Notes: a model not told the origin generated them from the sequence alone. Numbered from the stretch's first letter, positions 21,401 to 33,045 are shown. The stretch is 64,000 nt of DNA from Lepus europaeus (GCF_033115175.1 NC_084827.1:181434388-181498387), one strand, 5' to 3'. Numbers and translations are program-made.

Positions 21401-22260
21401 CTGAGTTCAGGGGTGCGAGGACTCCAACCACAGCACACAGATCCAGAGAGCCGGTTGTGTCCTACAGGTATAAGTGAGTCACGGGTCTCATCCACACTCA
21501 AGGGGCGGGGACCATGTAGGCGGGAACCTGGGGGCACCCCAGAGTCTGTGCACCAAACCCTCCTTGAGATTTCTGGCCGGCCCTTGGGAACGAGTCGTGG
21601 GTGCCACATTGCCAGGATTAGGGGAAGCTTCAGGGCTTGTGCACTGGCAGGCTCTGATTCGCAGTGGAGAGCCCAGAAAGACAAAAGGCACCGGACTGGG
21701 AAGGCTATAAGGCTGCACACCTTAAACGATGCTTTGCCAGGTACCATGGTGCCTGAGGCTGACGGTGGCCCCCTGTTGCACGGTGCACACCTGGACACCT
21801 GTCCCAGGCAGCCCTGCGTCACAGTGAGATGGGCTCTCCAGAGCTCTGTGTCCAGTTCTGCAGAGGGACCGACTGCTTGGGCAGCTGTGTTGACACTGCA
21901 CCCTCTTCTCCAGCTAGTCCTGGACTCCGCGACTCCAACACTCCTGTGAGCTTCACACGTTCTCTGGAACCTTGGCTCTGCTCTCGCCCCCGGCAGCCCC
22001 TGGGAGTTGATTCTCTCACACCGCTGGGTGGTTTCCAGAGATAAGGCAGGGAAGCCAGCAGGGCCCCAAAGAGGAGCCCCGATTCCTCCAGAGCCATGAT
22101 TGGCACGGTGGCCACCGGCGTTGGGACAGCCAACATCCTGCAACGCATCCTGGTCATGATGTCGCAGGTGTGGGCTGGGCACCCCCCAGGGAGTTAAGTG
22201 TGTGCCCCAGTATCTTTGGCACAGCCACAGCCTGTTCTCCGGTTAACAAGATGCACAGGG
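21401..22260. other. Intergenic unique sequence
   Basis: Overlapping open frames on both strands (for example minus 21367-22182) show no recognised domain or splice structure. No repeat seen. Confidence 0.45.
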
Positions 22261-22261
22261 G

Positions 22262-22540
22262 AGGGCGCCTGGCCTGGCAATTGGGATGCCTTTGTCCCAT
22301 TTGAAGCGTCTGGCTTCCATACCTGCCACCAGCTCCTCACCAAGGCAGACGGCGAGACACAGCCATGATGGCTCAAGGAGCTGGGCCCCCGCCACCCACA
22401 CGGGAGGCCAGGATGGAGTCCCCTGCTCCCGGCAGTTACGGGCATTTGGGGAGTGAAGCCGCAGATGGAAGAGTTCTCTCTCTCTCCCTCCCTGCCTCCC
22501 TCTGTCTCTGCGTGCCTCCCTCTCCTGTTCAAATTAGAAC
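22262..22540 (+). mobile_element. Old C-repeat SINE, plus strand
   Basis: GGGATGCCTTTGTCCCATTT near 22283, CACCCACACGGGAGGCCAGG near 22393, and TGGGGAGTGAAGCCGCAGAT near 22447, then a CT-rich tail. Box B is lost. Confidence 0.8.
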
Positions 22541-22619
22541 AAAGACAATGCATGTCGGCAGTGCCGAGGTTCAGCACAGCCACTGCTGAGCTCAGATCGG
22601 CCCCTCTGCCAGGACGGAC

Positions 22620-22965
22620 CACGGTCTCGGGCCGAAAGCAGGGCTCGGACTTTTCCAGAATTCAAGTCTCCGAGTGTGTGTTCTCCGACCACAGTGGAAT
22701 CCCAGGATAAATCAGACACGAGAAGATCTCGGCCGATTCCCCAAATATTTGGAGACTGAATAACACTTCTAAGCAAGCCAGGGCCCCGGCAAAGATTAAG
22801 TTAGAAAATATTTTGAGCTGAATAAAAGTTAAAAAGAAAACATCACAACATGTGTGGGATGCCCTAGGACAATAATCACAGTGTTTACAGCCAATCTCGT
22901 ACTTCTATAATAAGTTAGAAACAAAGAAAATCTCAAATCAGCGACCACCGGGGGAACTGACACAA
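22620..22965 (+). mobile_element. L1 ORF2 fragment, plus strand
   Basis: TTCTCCGACCACAGTGGAAT (22681), TTTGGAGACTGAATAACAC, TTAGAAAATATTTTGAGCTG, and GAAAATCTCAAATCAGCGA occur in L1 ORF2 order, between the endonuclease and reverse-transcriptase parts. Frames are broken. Confidence 0.75.
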
Positions 22966-22970
22966 GGACA

Positions 22971-23370
22971 GGTACGGTATTCGGCACAGCGGTTAAGATG
23001 CCGCACAGGGCCCTCTCACCCGGCCCTGGAGCACCGGGGTGCCGTCCCCGCTCCACGTCTGATCCAGCTTCCTGCGTGGGGTATTCGGCACAGCGGTTAA
23101 GATGCCGCGCAGGGCCCTCTCACCCGGCCCTGGAGCACCGGGGTGCCGTCCCCACTCCACGTCTGATCCAGCATCCTGCTAACATGCAGCTTGGGAGGCA
23201 GCAGGTACTGGGTCTGTGCCACCTCGTGGGAGGCTTGGCCGAGCTCTGGACGTCCGGCCTTTCCTGGGCCCGGCCCAGCCCTTGTGGGCATCTGGGGTGA
23301 CCCGGCAGACGCAAGCCCTCCCTCTGGCTCCGGTGCTCTCGCTCTGCCTTTCAAATAAATAAATTTTTAA
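22971..23370 (+). mobile_element. C-repeat SINE with its tRNA-like head duplicated
   Basis: A 104-base stretch starting GTATTCGGCACAGCGG at 22977 is repeated at 23081 almost unchanged, and both copies end in CTGATCCAGC. The 3' body (CTAACATGCAGC, GGGCATCTGGGG, AAATAAATAAATTT) occurs once. The head with the polymerase III box regions is therefore present twice. Confidence 0.85.
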
Positions 23371-23684
23371 GTAGACTTCTCAGACTCCTGTCCAAAAACC
23401 CCGCCTTCTTTCATCCTCCCAGCTCTGTCAGCGTCACCCCCAGGCCCCGTTGCTCAGGCCACAGAACGGAGCCCAGCCCAGGTGCTCCCTCTCTCTAGAA
23501 CCCTCTCCACGCCACCTGTCAAACCTGTCAGTGCAGATCGGATCACTCAGCCCCTCCACACGTCCACCCGCTCCACGGCACGGACATCACCGCGGTAACC
23601 ACACTTCCGGTTTCCCACTTCAGCCGCCTTTCCTTACGGCCTGGTACAGCAGTCACAGCATCCTGCGGTGTGCATCAAAATGAT
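23371..23684. other. Short unique spacer
   Basis: Nothing recognised. Confidence 0.4.
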
Positions 23685-23975
23685 TTTCATTTTATTTGTA
23701 AGCCAGAGAGAGCTAGAGCCAGAGGTTCCATCTGCTGGTTCACTCCCCAAATGCCCAGAACAGCCTCTGCTGGGCCAGGCTCGAGTCAGGACCCCAGAAC
23801 TCGATCCAGGTCTCCCCCGTGGGTGGCAGGGACCCGAGTTCGTGGGCCACCACTGCCTCCCAGGACGTACGCTAGCAGGAAGCCGGAGCGGCTGCAGAGG
23901 AGCCAGGACCTGAGCCAGGCACTCTGCTACAGGACGTGGGAATCCCAGGAGGTAACGTAATTACGGCACCAGAGG
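23685..23975 (-). mobile_element. C-repeat SINE, minus strand
   Basis: CTGCTGGTTCACTCCCCAAA near 23731 and ACTCGATCCAGGTCTCCCC near 23798. The head end (GGTAACGTAATTACGGCACC) is diverged. Confidence 0.85.
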
Positions 23976-24012
23976 CCTGCGCTTCAGAGTGATCCTTTAA
24001 AAACAGACGCTG

Positions 24013-24315
24013 ACCTAGCGGCGCCGGCACCCCGGGTTCTAGTCCCGGTCGGGACGCCGGATTCTGTCCCGGTTGCCCCTCTTCCAGGCCAGCTCTCTGC
24101 TGTGGCCCGGGAGTGCAGTGGAGGATGGCCCAAGTGCTTGGGCCCTGCACCCCATGGGAGACCAGGAGAAGCACCTGGCTCCTGGCTTCGGATCAGCACG
24201 GTGCGCCGGCCACAGCAGCCATTGGAGGGTGAACCAACGGCAAAGGAAGGCCTTTCTCTCTGTCTCTCTCTCTCTCACTGTCCACTCTGCCTGTCAAAAA
24301 AAAAAAAAAAAAAAC
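24013..24315 (+). mobile_element. 5'-truncated young C-repeat SINE, plus strand
   Basis: Begins inside the head at CCTAGCGGCGCCGGCACC, so box A is missing, but box B (GGGTTCTAGTCCCGGTCGGG) is intact. Flanks AAACAGACGCTGA and AAACAGCCGCTGA (after the A-run) differ by one base. This is the 5' truncation typical of L1-driven insertion. Confidence 0.93.
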
Positions 24316-25254
24316 AGCCGCTGAGCCGCGTCCGCTCTGCCCGGGGCCACCAGCAGCTTCCCGTCACCCTCAGAGGACAAGGCTGAATCCCCACAGTGGC
24401 CTCCCAGGTCCTCCTTGCCCCGGCTTCCGTGTCCACCGTGACCCCATCCTTACCCCCCACCTCATCAGCCCCTCCAGCTCACCAGTCACCTCACTGGTCC
24501 TCGAGAGGCACACACCCCCTGCAAGCTTGCCCCTTCCCTAGCCCTCCACCCTGCCCCATTTCCTGCCTTTAGCTGAGACCCTTGGTGCCAAACCAGACAC
24601 TTCCAGGCCCCTTGCAAAGCAACTGGCAAACAGATTGGCTGCACAGGGCAGCTTGAGACACAGATCCGAGGAAAGCTCCCGAGGCTCCAAAGAGCCCCCT
24701 GCTCTCCCGCCAGCCGCCTTCTACCTCCCCTCGTAGTGGCAAATTCCCTCCTTAACCAGATGGAAACCCAGCTCTAAGCGCACCTGTGCGCAGTCTGTCC
24801 GGAGACTGTCACCACCTCTTTGCTTCAATAAAGCAACCTGTCTCTGTCGAGGTCGGCTCCGTCTCCTTTTCCATCTCTCCTTTCTGGGGGTACAAAAGGC
24901 CAGAACCCAGAGCTACTCCAAACCCAACACCCTGCCTCAGGACACTTGCACCTGCTGTGTCCTGTCAGGGCTGCTTCTCCGCCCTCACCATGTCCAGCTC
25001 TTTGCCCCCTGCCCCTGGCCCCACCGCCCCCTGGCCTGCTCCCTTCTCTGCTGCTCCTTGTCCGTGGCTTCTCCTGTTTGCTGCCCGGCTTCCTCCCCTG
25101 CAGCCCAACCCACATGCAGGCCGGGGTTTAAGTCTTCGCTGTCTGCTCACACGCCCGCCGCCTTGACCAGGATCTGGACATCTGTACGTACCCCCAAAAG
25201 CTTTGATCCGATGAACAAACATAGCACCATTTCAAATGGATTAGGCACACATTT
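24316..25254. other. Intergenic unique sequence
   Basis: Pyrimidine-rich on the plus strand, with AATAAAG at 24827. No exon or repeat recognised. Confidence 0.45.
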
Positions 25255-25256
25255 TC

Positions 25257-25289
<33 letters not shown>

Positions 25290-25605
25290 TTTTTTGACAG
25301 GCAGAGTGAACAGTGAGATAGAGAGACAGAGAGAAAGGTCTCCCTTCCATTGGTTCACCCTCCAATGGTCACTGCAGCCAGCGCACCGTGCTGATCCGAA
25401 GCCAGGAGCCAGGTGCTTCTCCTGGTCTCCCATGAGGTGCAGGGCCCAAGCACCTGGGCCATCCTCCACTGCCTTCCAGGCCACAGCAGAGAGCTGGACT
25501 GGAAGAGGAGCAACTGGGACAGAATCCGGTGTCCCGACCGGGACTAGAACCCAGGGTGCTGGCGCCGCAGGTGGAGGATTAGCCTGTTGAGCTGCAGCGC
25601 CGGCC
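25255..25605 (-). mobile_element. Young C-repeat SINE, minus strand
   Basis: T-run 25270-25295, GACAGGCAGAGTGAACAGTG, GGGACTAGAACCCAGGGTGC near 25539, head complement AGCGCCGGCCC at 25596. The TTCTTTTC-rich flanks on both sides probably hold the duplication. Confidence 0.94.
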
Positions 25606-25932
25606 CTTCTTTTCTTTTTTGTTTTTGAACAGAACCAAGAGCTCAATGACGACAGGCTCCCTCCGCGAACACGTTTACACAGTGATACCGACGGCAGCAT
25701 CGCAGCCCTAACTCCTCGAGACCGGGAAGGGAAACCAGGATGCGTTCGCCCCTTACATGGGAGCTGATTTTCTGCTTGCGCTGGGGTTTGTGTTTTCCCT
25801 GTTCCGAATTTCCAGGCATAGAGAAACGCACGGTCACCTGCACATTCAGTTATCGTCGCTTACCGACAGCAGCCGTCCAACAACTCAAGCTTCCTGTTAA
25901 GACAGGGACCTGAACACTTAGTATTCAAAGCC
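25606..25932. other. Short unique spacer
   Basis: No gene or repeat recognised. Confidence 0.4.
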
Positions 25933-26104
25933 ATGGAGGAGCCGACACTGTGGTGTAGCAGGTAAAACCACCACCGCGGCGCTGGCGTCTCACACGGGCA
26001 CGGATTCGAGTCCTGGCTGCTCCACTTCTGATCCAGCTCCCTTACAGCCATTTGGGGAGTGCACCAGCAGATGAAAGATCTGTCTCTCAAATACACTTTT
26101 AAGA
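25933..26104 (+). mobile_element. C-repeat SINE with internal deletion, plus strand
   Basis: GAGCCGACACTGTGGTGTAG head, box B GATTCGAGTCCTGGCTGCTC, then GATCCAGCTCCCTTA joins directly to CAGCCATTTGGGGAGTGCAC. The usual central 110-120 bases (the GGGCCC-rich part) are missing. Confidence 0.9.
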
Positions 26105-26425
26105 AAAAAATTTAAAGATTTATTTTCTTGAAAGGCTAAGCTAAAAGAGACAGAGGGAAAGACAGAGAGAGATCTTCCATCCACCAGTTCACTCCCCCAA
26201 ATGGCCCCAAAGACCAGAGCTAGGCTGGTCAGGAGCCAGGAGCTTCATCCAGGTCTCCCACGTGGATGCAGGGGCCCAAGGACTTGGGCCATCCTCCACT
26301 GCTTTCCCAGGTGCATTAGCAGGGAGCTGGATCAGAAGTGGAGCAGCCGGGACTCAAACTGGTGACCATATGGGATGCTGGTGCCACAGGCAGTGGCTTT
26401 ATCCACTATACCACAGCACTGACGC
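26105..26425 (-). mobile_element. C-repeat SINE, minus strand, tail-to-tail with the previous
   Basis: Starts at AAATTTAAAGATTTATTTTC right after the preceding element. GGTCTCCCACGTGGATGCAG near 26252, GAGCAGCCGGGACTCAAACT near 26341, head complement CACAGCACTGACGCCC at 26411. Confidence 0.93.
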
Positions 26426-26577
26426 CCAAATAAATCTTTAAAAAAAAATTGTGGGGAAAAAATCCTGCCTCACAAGAATGTGTCTACTACTTCAAGATTA
26501 CAAACGGCAAGGAAAAAGTCGTATCCTCCCACTCCCTTCCGTCTCTGTGACCATCCATGAACCATGGTCAGGATGGC

Positions 26578-26745
26578 CAGGGCAGCCAGAGCCACAGAGA
26601 CATCCAGCCCAGACCTGACGGGGGCAGCCAGAGCCACAGAGACGCCAGCCCAGACCCGACGGGGGCAGCCAGAGCCACAGAGATGCCAGCCCAGACCCGA
26701 CGGGGGCAGCCAGAGCCACAGAGACGTCCAGCCCAGACCCAAGGT
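26578..26745. repeat. 41-42-base tandem repeat, 4 units
   Basis: The anchor GGCAGCCAGAGCCACAGAGA starts at 26581, 26623, 26664 and 26705 (periods 42, 41, 41). The single extra base in the first unit shifts the frame relative to the rest. Confidence 0.93.
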
Positions 26746-27077
26746 GGGTGGTGCTCCAGAGAGAGGCGGTGGGGGAAGGTCCCGGGGCGATGTGGGCTTC
26801 TCTGCCCCCCTTGCAATCTACAGGCTCTGATCCATCAGCATTCAGGGGCTGCAGAGACCCTGAACCTGCAAGGATTCTCTTCCAAAGTCACTTCCCCTGC
26901 TCAGAGATGACTCAGCGCGCCAGGGGTGGGGAGGAACGAATGTTCTCGAAATTTTAAAAAAATGCCCACTTCCTACATTTGTTTGTATAGTATTTGTTCC
27001 CTTTTCAGTTTTTTGAATTTTCTGAAACTGAAACTTTCTGGGAGCCATACTAAAGGCTTACAATTTGGTTAATGTTG
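26746..27077. other. Short unique spacer
   Basis: Becomes AT-rich near 26940-27070. Nothing recognised. Confidence 0.4.
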
Positions 27078-27347
27078 GGGCCGGCGCTGTGGCGTAGCGG
27101 GTAAACCACCATCTGCAGCACCGACATCCCCTTTGGGCACGGGTCCTGGTTGCTCCACTTCAGATCCAGCTCCCTGCTAATGCACCAGGGAAAGCTGCTT
27201 GGGCCCCTGCACCCATGTGGGAGACCTGGAGGAAGCTCTTAGCTCCAGCCTGGCTTAGCCCTGGCCATTGCCATCTGGGGAGTGAACCAGGGATGGAAGC
27301 TCTGTCTGTCCCTCTAAGTCTGCCTTGCAAAATAAATAAATCTTTGG
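27078..27347 (+). mobile_element. C-repeat SINE, plus strand
   Basis: GGGGCCGGCGCTGTGGCGTA head, GTCCTGGTTGCTCCACTTC, CACCCATGTGGGAGACCTGG near 27210, AAATAAATAAATCTTTGGGG end. Box B is altered (GGGTCCTGG) and the body is slightly shortened. Confidence 0.93.
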
Positions 27348-28369
27348 GGAAGGGGCAAAAATCCTGGTTCAGGAGAAGTGGGTGTGTTTTAGCGAGCAGT
27401 AGGAACCTGGCATGATCCGGTGTGGAAGGTGTTGGCTGTGACGGCTGAAGACAAAGCCTGCGTGTGCACAGGGGGCTGCACAAAAGCTCAGAGGTGCAGG
27501 AGGACCCGCGAGGCAGGGTGGGCGCCGCAGTCCTGGGATACCCCGGCCCTGTGGGGGTTGTGCCTCCAGCAGCCCCACCTAGAGACCCTCACAGGGAAGC
27601 GCCAGGAAAAAGCTTGGCGGGGCAGGGGGACGGGAAGGAGGTTGACATTTGTCCAGAGTGGTCTCTGTGACGGAAGCCTCCCTAACCCCAGAGCTATCCC
27701 AGGCGGGGGAAGGGACAGCGCCTGCCACAGCCCCTCCACTGCGGGGGTCCGAGCCACGTGAAAAGGGTCACAGCCAGGGCACGGCCACTAAGACTGGGAC
27801 TGGATGGTAGGAGGCCATCAGAGGGCGGGTGACAGAGTCCACTTCCAAAGGGCTTTGTAGGGCAACAGGAAACAACCGCAGCGACAGGAACGCTCCAGAA
27901 CCTTCCTCCAACCACGGCAGCACACCCACGGAACTGAGCACGTCAGAACTGTGCAAGGCTTGCTCTCTGCTGTGCCAGTGCCCAGTTCGTGGGTGAAGCC
28001 CCACCCCCAGAGTGACAGCACTTGGTGACAGTCTGAGCAGGTAGTTAGGTGTGGAGGAGGTCGGGGCGGGGACTGTGATGGGGGGGTGGTCCTCACCACC
28101 AGAGGCCCGCCCCCACCACTGCCTGCCAGCCAGGAGGACAAGCCCTGGCCAGGGCCCGGCCACGCTGGCACCGTGGTCTCGGACTTCAGCTTCCAGAACC
28201 ACGGGAGAACACATCCCCGTGGACCGGGCCCCGCCGGCCGTGGTATTCCGATTTGGCCAACTGAGCCGACTCACACCCGCGGAGCACAGTGAAGTAAGCT
28301 ATCGTCAGTAACTGAAAGACGGCTCGAGAACCCCAAGGCAGACAGTGCCTGCTGGGCCACACGGGTGGA
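27348..28369. other. Intergenic unique sequence
   Basis: About 1 kb, GC-rich. Open frames on both strands without recognisable motifs. Confidence 0.45.
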
Positions 28370-29212
28370 AGAAGTCTCCAGGGAAACCCTCAGCATTTGG
28401 AATTAAACGAACATACAAGCTATCAAAATTTCTGGGACGCAGTACAAGTAGTGTTTCCAATCAAGTTTGTAGTCTCAAGTGCATCTATGGGAGAATTGAA
28501 AGCTGTAAAATAAATGGCTTTTTAGATGAACAATTTAAGCCTAGAGCAAGCAGAAGAAATAATAAAAATTACAGCAAAAGTCAGCAAAATCCCAAACAGG
28601 AAGACAACAGAGAAAGTAAAGAAAACCAAAAGACTGGGTCTTGAACACGTGGTCAATGTTGCAAACCTCTAGCAGGGTTAACCAAGGGAGCAGACAGGCG
28701 TGGAACGCCGACATCAGACGCGGGAAAGGGTGAGGACGGACCCCTCGGCTGGGGAGAGGATCGCAAAGAACAGCACGAATCTGCGCCCACAAAGTCAACA
28801 ACTCCCATGAAATGGATCGACTCCCTGAAAGAGCAGACTACCGAAACTCACAAGAGCAGTTCACCTGCAATGCTTCTTCTATTAAATAACTGAATCAGTG
28901 TTAGTGGCCATCCTTAAAGGAAAACACCAAGCCTTGACCGTTTCGTTGGATTAAACCAAATATTTAATCATAAAATGATACTAACTCTATACTCTCTTCC
29001 AGAGGACGGATCGGGGGAGATCTTAACTCATTCTGTGGGGGCAACACCACCAGAAACTACAGGCAAATATTTCTTGTTAGCATGATGCAAAAACCCCGAG
29101 TGTTAGTAATTTGAATCCAACGATGTACAAAGAGAATTACACAGCACAGCCGGGAATGGTTTACTCCAAGTGTACAAATGTGGCTCCACATCAGAACTCA
29201 AAAGTTGTGAGT
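28370..29212 (+). mobile_element. L1 ORF2 fragment, plus strand
   Basis: GGAATTAAACGAACATACAA, AATTTCTGGGACGCAGTACA (28428), GAAATGGATCGACTCCCTGA (28809), GAAACTACAGGCAAATATTT (29052), and AGCATGATGCAAAAACCC (29080) follow ORF2 order up to the reverse-transcriptase motifs. It is broken in all frames. Confidence 0.75.
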
Positions 29213-29216
29213 GAGG

Positions 29217-29468
29217 GGCCAGCATGAGCCTTGCGGGTTAAGCCGCCACCTGTGGTGCTGGCTTCCCACATGAGCGCCGGTCCGACTCCCGACTGCTCCA
29301 CTTTCAGTCCAGCTCCCTGCTAATGCACCTGGGAGAGCTGCAGAAGACGCCCAAGTTGTTTGGCCCCTGCACCCTCGTGGGAGGACCCCGATGGAGTTCC
29401 AGGCTCCTGGCTTCCACCTGGCTGTTCCCAGCAGTTCCAGCCATTTAGAGGGTGAACCAGCCGAAGGG
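29217..29468 (+). mobile_element. C-repeat SINE, plus strand, tail lost at an inverted junction
   Basis: GAGGGGCCAGCATGAGCCTT head, CTAATGCACCTGGGAGAGCT near 29322, AGCCATTTAGAGGGTGAACC near 29438. The CT-rich tail expected next is replaced by purine-rich sequence belonging to the opposite-strand copy. Confidence 0.87.
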
Positions 29469-29560
29469 AGAGAGGGGGAGAGGGGGAGAGGATGAAAGGG
29501 GAAGAGGGGAGAGGGGGAGAGGGGGAGAGGGGGATTGGGGGAGAAGGGGAGGGGGAGAGA
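29461..29560. repeat. Purine-rich GA/GGGGA simple repeat
   Basis: GAGAGGGGGAGAGG-type sequence, about 95 bases with almost no pyrimidine on the plus strand. It sits at the meeting point of two inverted SINEs. Confidence 0.92.
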
Positions 29561-29780
29561 TCGTCTATCTGCTGGTTTACTCCCCAGATGGTCGCGATGG
29601 CTGGAGCCAGGAGCTTCTTCCCAGTCTCCCACACAAGTGCAGGGGCCAAAGCACTTGGGCCATCTCTACTGCTTCCCAGGCCACAGCAGAGAGCTGGAGT
29701 GGAAGCGGAGCAGCCGGCGCCCACATGGGATGCAGACACTGCAGGCAGCGGCTTTACCTACTACACCACAGCACCGGCCC
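29555..29780 (-). mobile_element. C-repeat SINE, minus strand
   Basis: CTGCTGGTTTACTCCCCAGA near 29568, CAGTCTCCCACACAAGTGCA near 29621, ACCACAGCACCGGCCC at 29764. The piece carrying the box B complement is shortened (CAGCCGGCGCCC). Confidence 0.9.
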
Positions 29781-30637
29781 GATACTAGGTTTTAAGTGCT
29801 GCTCTCCAATAAAGGAAACCAAGCTCTCCACCCGTCCACTGTGCCCCACCTGCTGCCCAGGGGAACCGTGGCTGGTCAAGGCTTCAACAGGGGACCTGCA
29901 TCGTCTCCAGCGTCGGGCAGGCTCCGAACCAGAAATAAAAACCAATCCTGTGAGCTGGTCTTCCGGGAGTCCCCCGACTTCCAGGAGTCCCTCCTCTGCG
30001 AATGGGGGCGTTCTCCTACCTGCAGCGCTGGGATTGGGGCTGTCATCTGTGTGGCCATAAACAGACTACCCCAGGGAGAAAAACCAGGGCTGTGCCCTCA
30101 GAGCCCCTGTGGCAGGTGTCTGCAGAGGCGCGGGGAGGCTGCTGGCTGCGGGAAGTGCAGGGAACGCTCCAGAAGCTGGGCCTTGTACGTGATGGCTTCG
30201 GCCACGTCGGCCTTTTCTGGTTGCCCCTAAGAAGTGGGAGTTGTGGGCAGCAGAGAGAACCCTGTGGACCACCCAGCTCCTGCTTGTGTCTTTCCACTGT
30301 GTTGCTCCAGTCGCATCTGCAACAGAAGCCACAGGCCTGAGGGGTCCCAGACCCCCACCAGGGACTCGGTCTCCTGGGAGGGTGAGGGCGAGGGCGAGCC
30401 AAGGCAACGTCTTGGTTCAACGTGAATCCAATCGACCAAGCTTAGCATGTAATCCAAGCAAACAAGCAACAATCTGAGAACACAGGAAAAGCAATGGCAG
30501 TCACCCGCCAGTCGTAAGAATAAGGCCAAGGGGCTCGCTGCGGCAGCACACGTGCTAAAACCGGCACAACCCGGAGGAGACGGGCATGAGCCCTGGGCAA
30601 GGCTGACACGCAGATTCGCAAGGGTTGCATATATTTT
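29781..30637. other. Intergenic unique sequence
   Basis: Nothing recognised beyond short open frames. Confidence 0.45.
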
Positions 30638-30922
30638 CCCAGCGCCGTGGTGTAGAAGGCTAACTCTCTGCTTGTGGTGCTGGCAGCCCATATGGGCACC
30701 GGTTCATGTCCCGGCTGCTCCTCTTCCGATCCAGCTCTCTGCTATGGCCTGGGAAAGCAGTAGAAATGGCCCACGTGTTTGGGCTCCTGCACCCACGCGG
30801 GAGACCTGGAAGAAGCTCCTGACTTCTGAGTGCCCGGCTCCGGCTGTTGCGGAGTGAACCAGCGTAGAGGACTCTCCGTGTCTCTCTGAGCTCTACCTCT
30901 CCAATAAAATCTCTGGAGAAAT
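30638..30922 (+). mobile_element. C-repeat SINE, plus strand
   Basis: CCAGCGCCGTGGTGTAGAAG head, GGTTCATGTCCCGGCTGCTC, GGAAAGCAGTAGAAATGGCC near 30749, CCAATAAAATCTCTGGAG end. Confidence 0.93.
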
Positions 30923-33045
30923 AGGATCCAGAACACCAGTAGGTTAAGGAGTCACAGCAGAGGGAGAAGGAAGCGAACCAGCTCAGAGCGATGAAGGCAG
31001 AGCCTGGAGGGCTGCTCCGGGCCACCCGGGCTGGAGGTTCCCCTCGGCCAGGCGAGCTCCTGGCTCTCACCGCCTCCGCCGTGCTCTGCCCTGGCCTCAA
31101 ACGCAGCAGCAGGAGCTCTGCCGAGGTCGGCGGGTTAGGGCGCCTCGTGCAGCCTCACCAGATGCAGGGCGATGACATCGGCCTTGCCGTCCCCGGCTGG
31201 TCTTCCTTCCAAATGCGCTTCTCCACTCGCTTCCTGTGTTCTCACTTACCTACAGCGGCACCTGCAGGCCTTCAACCCCGAAGTCAACGGCGTTTCTGTT
31301 TCTTTAGGTGAAGTTGTTCTGCTGTTCAAAGCGTCTTACTTGAAAGCAAACTGCCAAAGCCAAAGGGGGGTAAGGAACATGGCGGAGCGGGTCTTGGCCC
31401 CTTACAGTGGGGACAAAGGGACGGGACGCTGTCCGTTAGTAACCAGGTTCTGGCCTTTTGGGGCAAACTCTCGTACAAGTAACAGTTTGTCCTCCTGGCT
31501 CATCGCCGGGGACAGCAGTCTGGCTTTCTACAGGCTGGCGCCGGAGCCAGGATCCTGGACAGCCTGGTGCAGGCTGGGGGCCAGAGGTCCATTCCTGTGT
31601 GTGGCCTGGGCACCCTCCCCTGGCCACCGAGCCCGAGCCGTCCTGGCACACGTCTCTCTGCCGTGCCGTGGGCGGTGCTCCCTGGCTGGGTGCACCTGTC
31701 TGGGTAACTTCCCGAGCTCTGGGACCTTGACGCCTGCAGTGTTTGTTGCTTTTCAGAGGGGACAGGATTTCGGGTTCCTTACTCCATCTTCCGGGACCTC
31801 TGAAAGGAGACTCATGTAGCTCGTTCTTCAGAGGCCATGTTCTCATCAGCGGGCCGTCTACTTTCCTGCCTAAGCTGGTGAGGGCAGGAAACGAGCGTGC
31901 TCTGGGTGCAGCCCACTCTCGTCCTCCATGGTTTCTGCTACTCAGAGCCCACCACGCTTGGAAACAGCCTGTCGCACAGCTTCACCAGTGGGGCCAGCTC
32001 CACCCTCTATCAACAGGGCCGCCCAGCCTAGTGCAGGTGCGGTATACAGCCGGTGCTTCATAAATGCATTTGTGTTGGCTGGGCAGGTAAGCCCCTCGTG
32101 GCCGACACGTTCCTCCCAGAGATGCGGCGAATACCAGGAACGGGGAGCAGGTGGATGCTGCTGGCTTCACACTGGAAGGGGGCCTGTCGGAGGACAGACA
32201 GGGCTATGAGACCATGGCAGGGTCCCTGGGGGCAAGAGAGTGGCCGTTCCCAAAGGCTTTGAGGATCCCAGTGCTCACCACCCCACCTGCCCCGGCTGAG
32301 AGCTGCCTGTTTAACAGAAGCGAATGTTTGTGGATTGCCGTTGGTTGCTACCAACAGAGCAGCAGCTAGAGCAGCGTGGATTACAGAGCTGGCACCAGGG
32401 GCTTGGCCATGGAAAGGGCACAGGAGTTCTCCCTGCGAGCCGGGGAGGAGCTGTCTGCTGTCAGCATGTCACCGTGGGCCCTTTAACACACATGCCCAGC
32501 CCGCTGAACTCCCAGGAGACACCCCCCTCCCCGGATGATCTCTGAGCACCCATAGAACAGAGAGGCACAGCAGCTGCACGCTGGGCCTGGGTGGGCTCCG
32601 GCGTACGGACCAGAGGGGAAGCACTTGGGACGCTGACAATGGGGGGGTCTCAAAAGAGTTGGGCAGCCTGGGTGGCCTCCCTACCACCACCTCGTTATAC
32701 CCAGTGGTCAGTGAAGAGAATCTTCTGGACAGTCAGATCACGTTGGAGAGCCTAGGGTAGGGGTGGGGGTGTCAGGAGCATCCACCTGGGTCATCCCGCC
32801 CAGCACCTGGACACAGGCCACACCCAGCATCAAGGGAGCCCAAGTTATTGGCCCAGCTGGCAACCAGGGCTTTCTTACTTCAGGGCAGGGGGAGAGCAGG
32901 TGTTGGAGTGCGCAGTGTGTCGTGTCCTGCCTCTCCCGGGCACATCTCCCATGAGACACCCTCTGGGGAAAGGGGGCCCGAGAGAGTCAGCCCTGGGAGA
33001 TGAAGGCAACTGTACCTCTAATCCCTTTCCCATGCAAATCAGGGC
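30923..33045. other. Intergenic unique sequence, about 2.1 kb
   Basis: The longest repeat-poor stretch between the two genes apart from 4.4-7.6 kb. The open frame at plus 31172-31819 has no recognised motif and no convincing splice or poly(A) context. I see no gene here. Confidence 0.5.

Noticed and set aside
24827..24833. AATAAAG as a poly(A) signal of an unrecognised gene
   Set aside because: No open frame or exon structure leads into it; single hexamers occur by chance.
31172..31819. 216-codon plus-strand open frame at 31.2-31.8 kb
   Set aside because: No family resemblance, no CpG island or poly(A) signal, and the peptide composition fits chance.
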